This document shows, piece by piece, positions 7,037 to 7,592 of a DNA stretch of 7,592 bases; positions within the stretch are counted from its first letter, which is position 1; each line of letters starts with the position of its first letter. A model generated the notes under the pieces. That model was not told the DNA's origin. It made no database searches and was given only the letters and a program-made list of their open reading frames with translations. Source of the stretch: Clostridiales bacterium. GTDB lineage: Bacteria > Bacillota_A > Clostridia > Oscillospirales > Acutalibacteraceae. The stretch spans positions 1-7,592 of the forward strand of contig VSOH01000067.1 in NCBI GenBank assembly GCA_009774735.1, in the 5' to 3' direction. A program made the position numbers and the translations under genes.

Positions 7037-7592
7037 ATGGATTTTATTCTTGCAACAAATAATATGAAAAAGCTTGCAGAAATGCAGCGTATTTTATCAC
7101 CGCTGGGCATTCATGTGGTTACTGCGAAAATGCTTGGTATTACGCTTGAAGAGGTTGAGGAGGACGGTGATACCTTTGAGGCTAACGCAAAAATAAAGGC
7201 ACTTGCAGCATGTAAAGAAACGAATATGCCGGCAATCGCTGATGATTCGGGACTTTGTGTTGATTATCTTGACGGTGCTCCCGGTATCTTTTCTGCTCGT
7301 TTTGCGGGTGATCATGGTAATGATGAGCTTAATAATGACCTGCTTCTTGAAAAGCTTGAGGGTGTTCCTGCTGAAAAACGTACAGCTCATTATGTGTGTG
7401 CTATCTGCTGTGAATTCCCTGACGGAAAGGAAATAATTGTCCGCGGCGAGTGTGAGGGTCTAATCGGTTTTGAGCGTGATGGCAACGAGGGCTTTGGCTA
7501 TGATCCGCTGTTCCTTGTTGAGGGCAGAGCATTCGGCAGATATACCGCAGAGGAAAAAGACAAAATCAGCCATAGAGGTAAGGCTTTAAGAT
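7037..7592 (+). CDS. rdgB: XTP/dITP diphosphatase (RdgB/HAM1 family), 3'-truncated by window edge
   Basis: This Ham1/RdgB family enzyme hydrolyses non-canonical purine nucleotides (dITP, ITP, XTP) to the monophosphate and pyrophosphate, keeping deaminated bases out of DNA and RNA. The frame stays open to the last base, giving 185 codons of a usual ~195-205. Motifs in order: the nucleotide-binding N-terminus LATNNMKKLAE (5-15), matching the TxNxxK pattern; TFEANAKIKA (46-55); the catalytic ADDSGL (68-73) with D69 at the same number as the E. coli active-site Asp; GAPGIFSARFAG (80-91); EGFGYDPLF (151-159); and the base-recognition SHRGKAL (178-184). Only the last 10-20 residues and the stop are missing. 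It begins two bases after the ftsY stop, so the two are surely co-transcribed. The segment around 118-125 is cysteine-rich (C121, C124, C125), which may be just lineage variation. Confidence 0.96.
   Translation, partial: MDFILATNNMKKLAEMQRILSPLGIHVVTAKMLGITLEEVEEDGDTFEANAKIKALAACKETNMPAIADDSGLCVDYLDGAPGIFSARFAGDHGNDELNNDLLLEKLEGVPAEKRTAHYVCAICCEFPDGKEIIVRGECEGLIGFERDGNEGFGYDPLFLVEGRAFGRYTAEEKDKISHRGKALR

Noticed and set aside
1..7592. Search for mobile elements, CRISPR repeats, tRNAs, terminators or a defence-like system.
   Set aside because: Almost every base is in a conserved housekeeping gene, codon use looks even throughout, and no repeat arrays, inverted ends or clover-leaf structures were seen.

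Overview
The window looks like a piece of a Clostridia-type (Firmicutes/Bacillota) chromosome. I think it most likely comes from a gut-type Oscillospiraceae/Ruminococcaceae relative, but no marker here fixes the genus. The reasons are the gene order around rnc-smc-ftsY, the purine-rich Shine-Dalgarno sites, the moderately low GC by eye, and protein variants that I associate with this group (for example an SMC Walker B reading YDEVEAALDD). All six genes lie on the + strand, packed with overlaps or very short gaps. The longest gap without coding is 32 bases (6040-6071). I see no promoter, rho-independent terminator, tRNA, rRNA, CRISPR array, riboswitch or mobile element.

Layout: (1) 2-838, the C-terminal five sixths of PlsX, cut by the left edge; (2) 825-1499, RNase III (rnc), overlapping plsX by 14 bases; (3) 1496-2467, a short Elp3-like radical SAM protein without an acetyltransferase domain, overlapping rnc by 4 bases (ATGA); (4) 2467-6039, the chromosome condensin SMC, overlapping the previous gene by one base (TAATG); (5) 6072-7034, the SRP receptor FtsY; (6) 7037-7592, the non-canonical purine NTP pyrophosphatase RdgB, two bases after ftsY and cut by the right edge about 10-20 residues before its expected end.

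The genes form one likely co-transcribed, partly translationally coupled housekeeping operon. Their jobs differ: entry of fatty acids into phospholipid synthesis (PlsX), double-stranded RNA processing (RNase III), chromosome organisation (SMC), co-translational membrane targeting (FtsY) and nucleotide-pool cleaning (RdgB). What links them is growth rather than a single pathway.

I found no convincing new biological system. The points most worth a second look are the uncharacterised radical SAM protein with an extra cysteine in its cluster loop, an Asp-to-Asn change at a metal-ligand position of RNase III, the absence of acpP between plsX and rnc, and rdgB rather than ylxM-ffh following ftsY.
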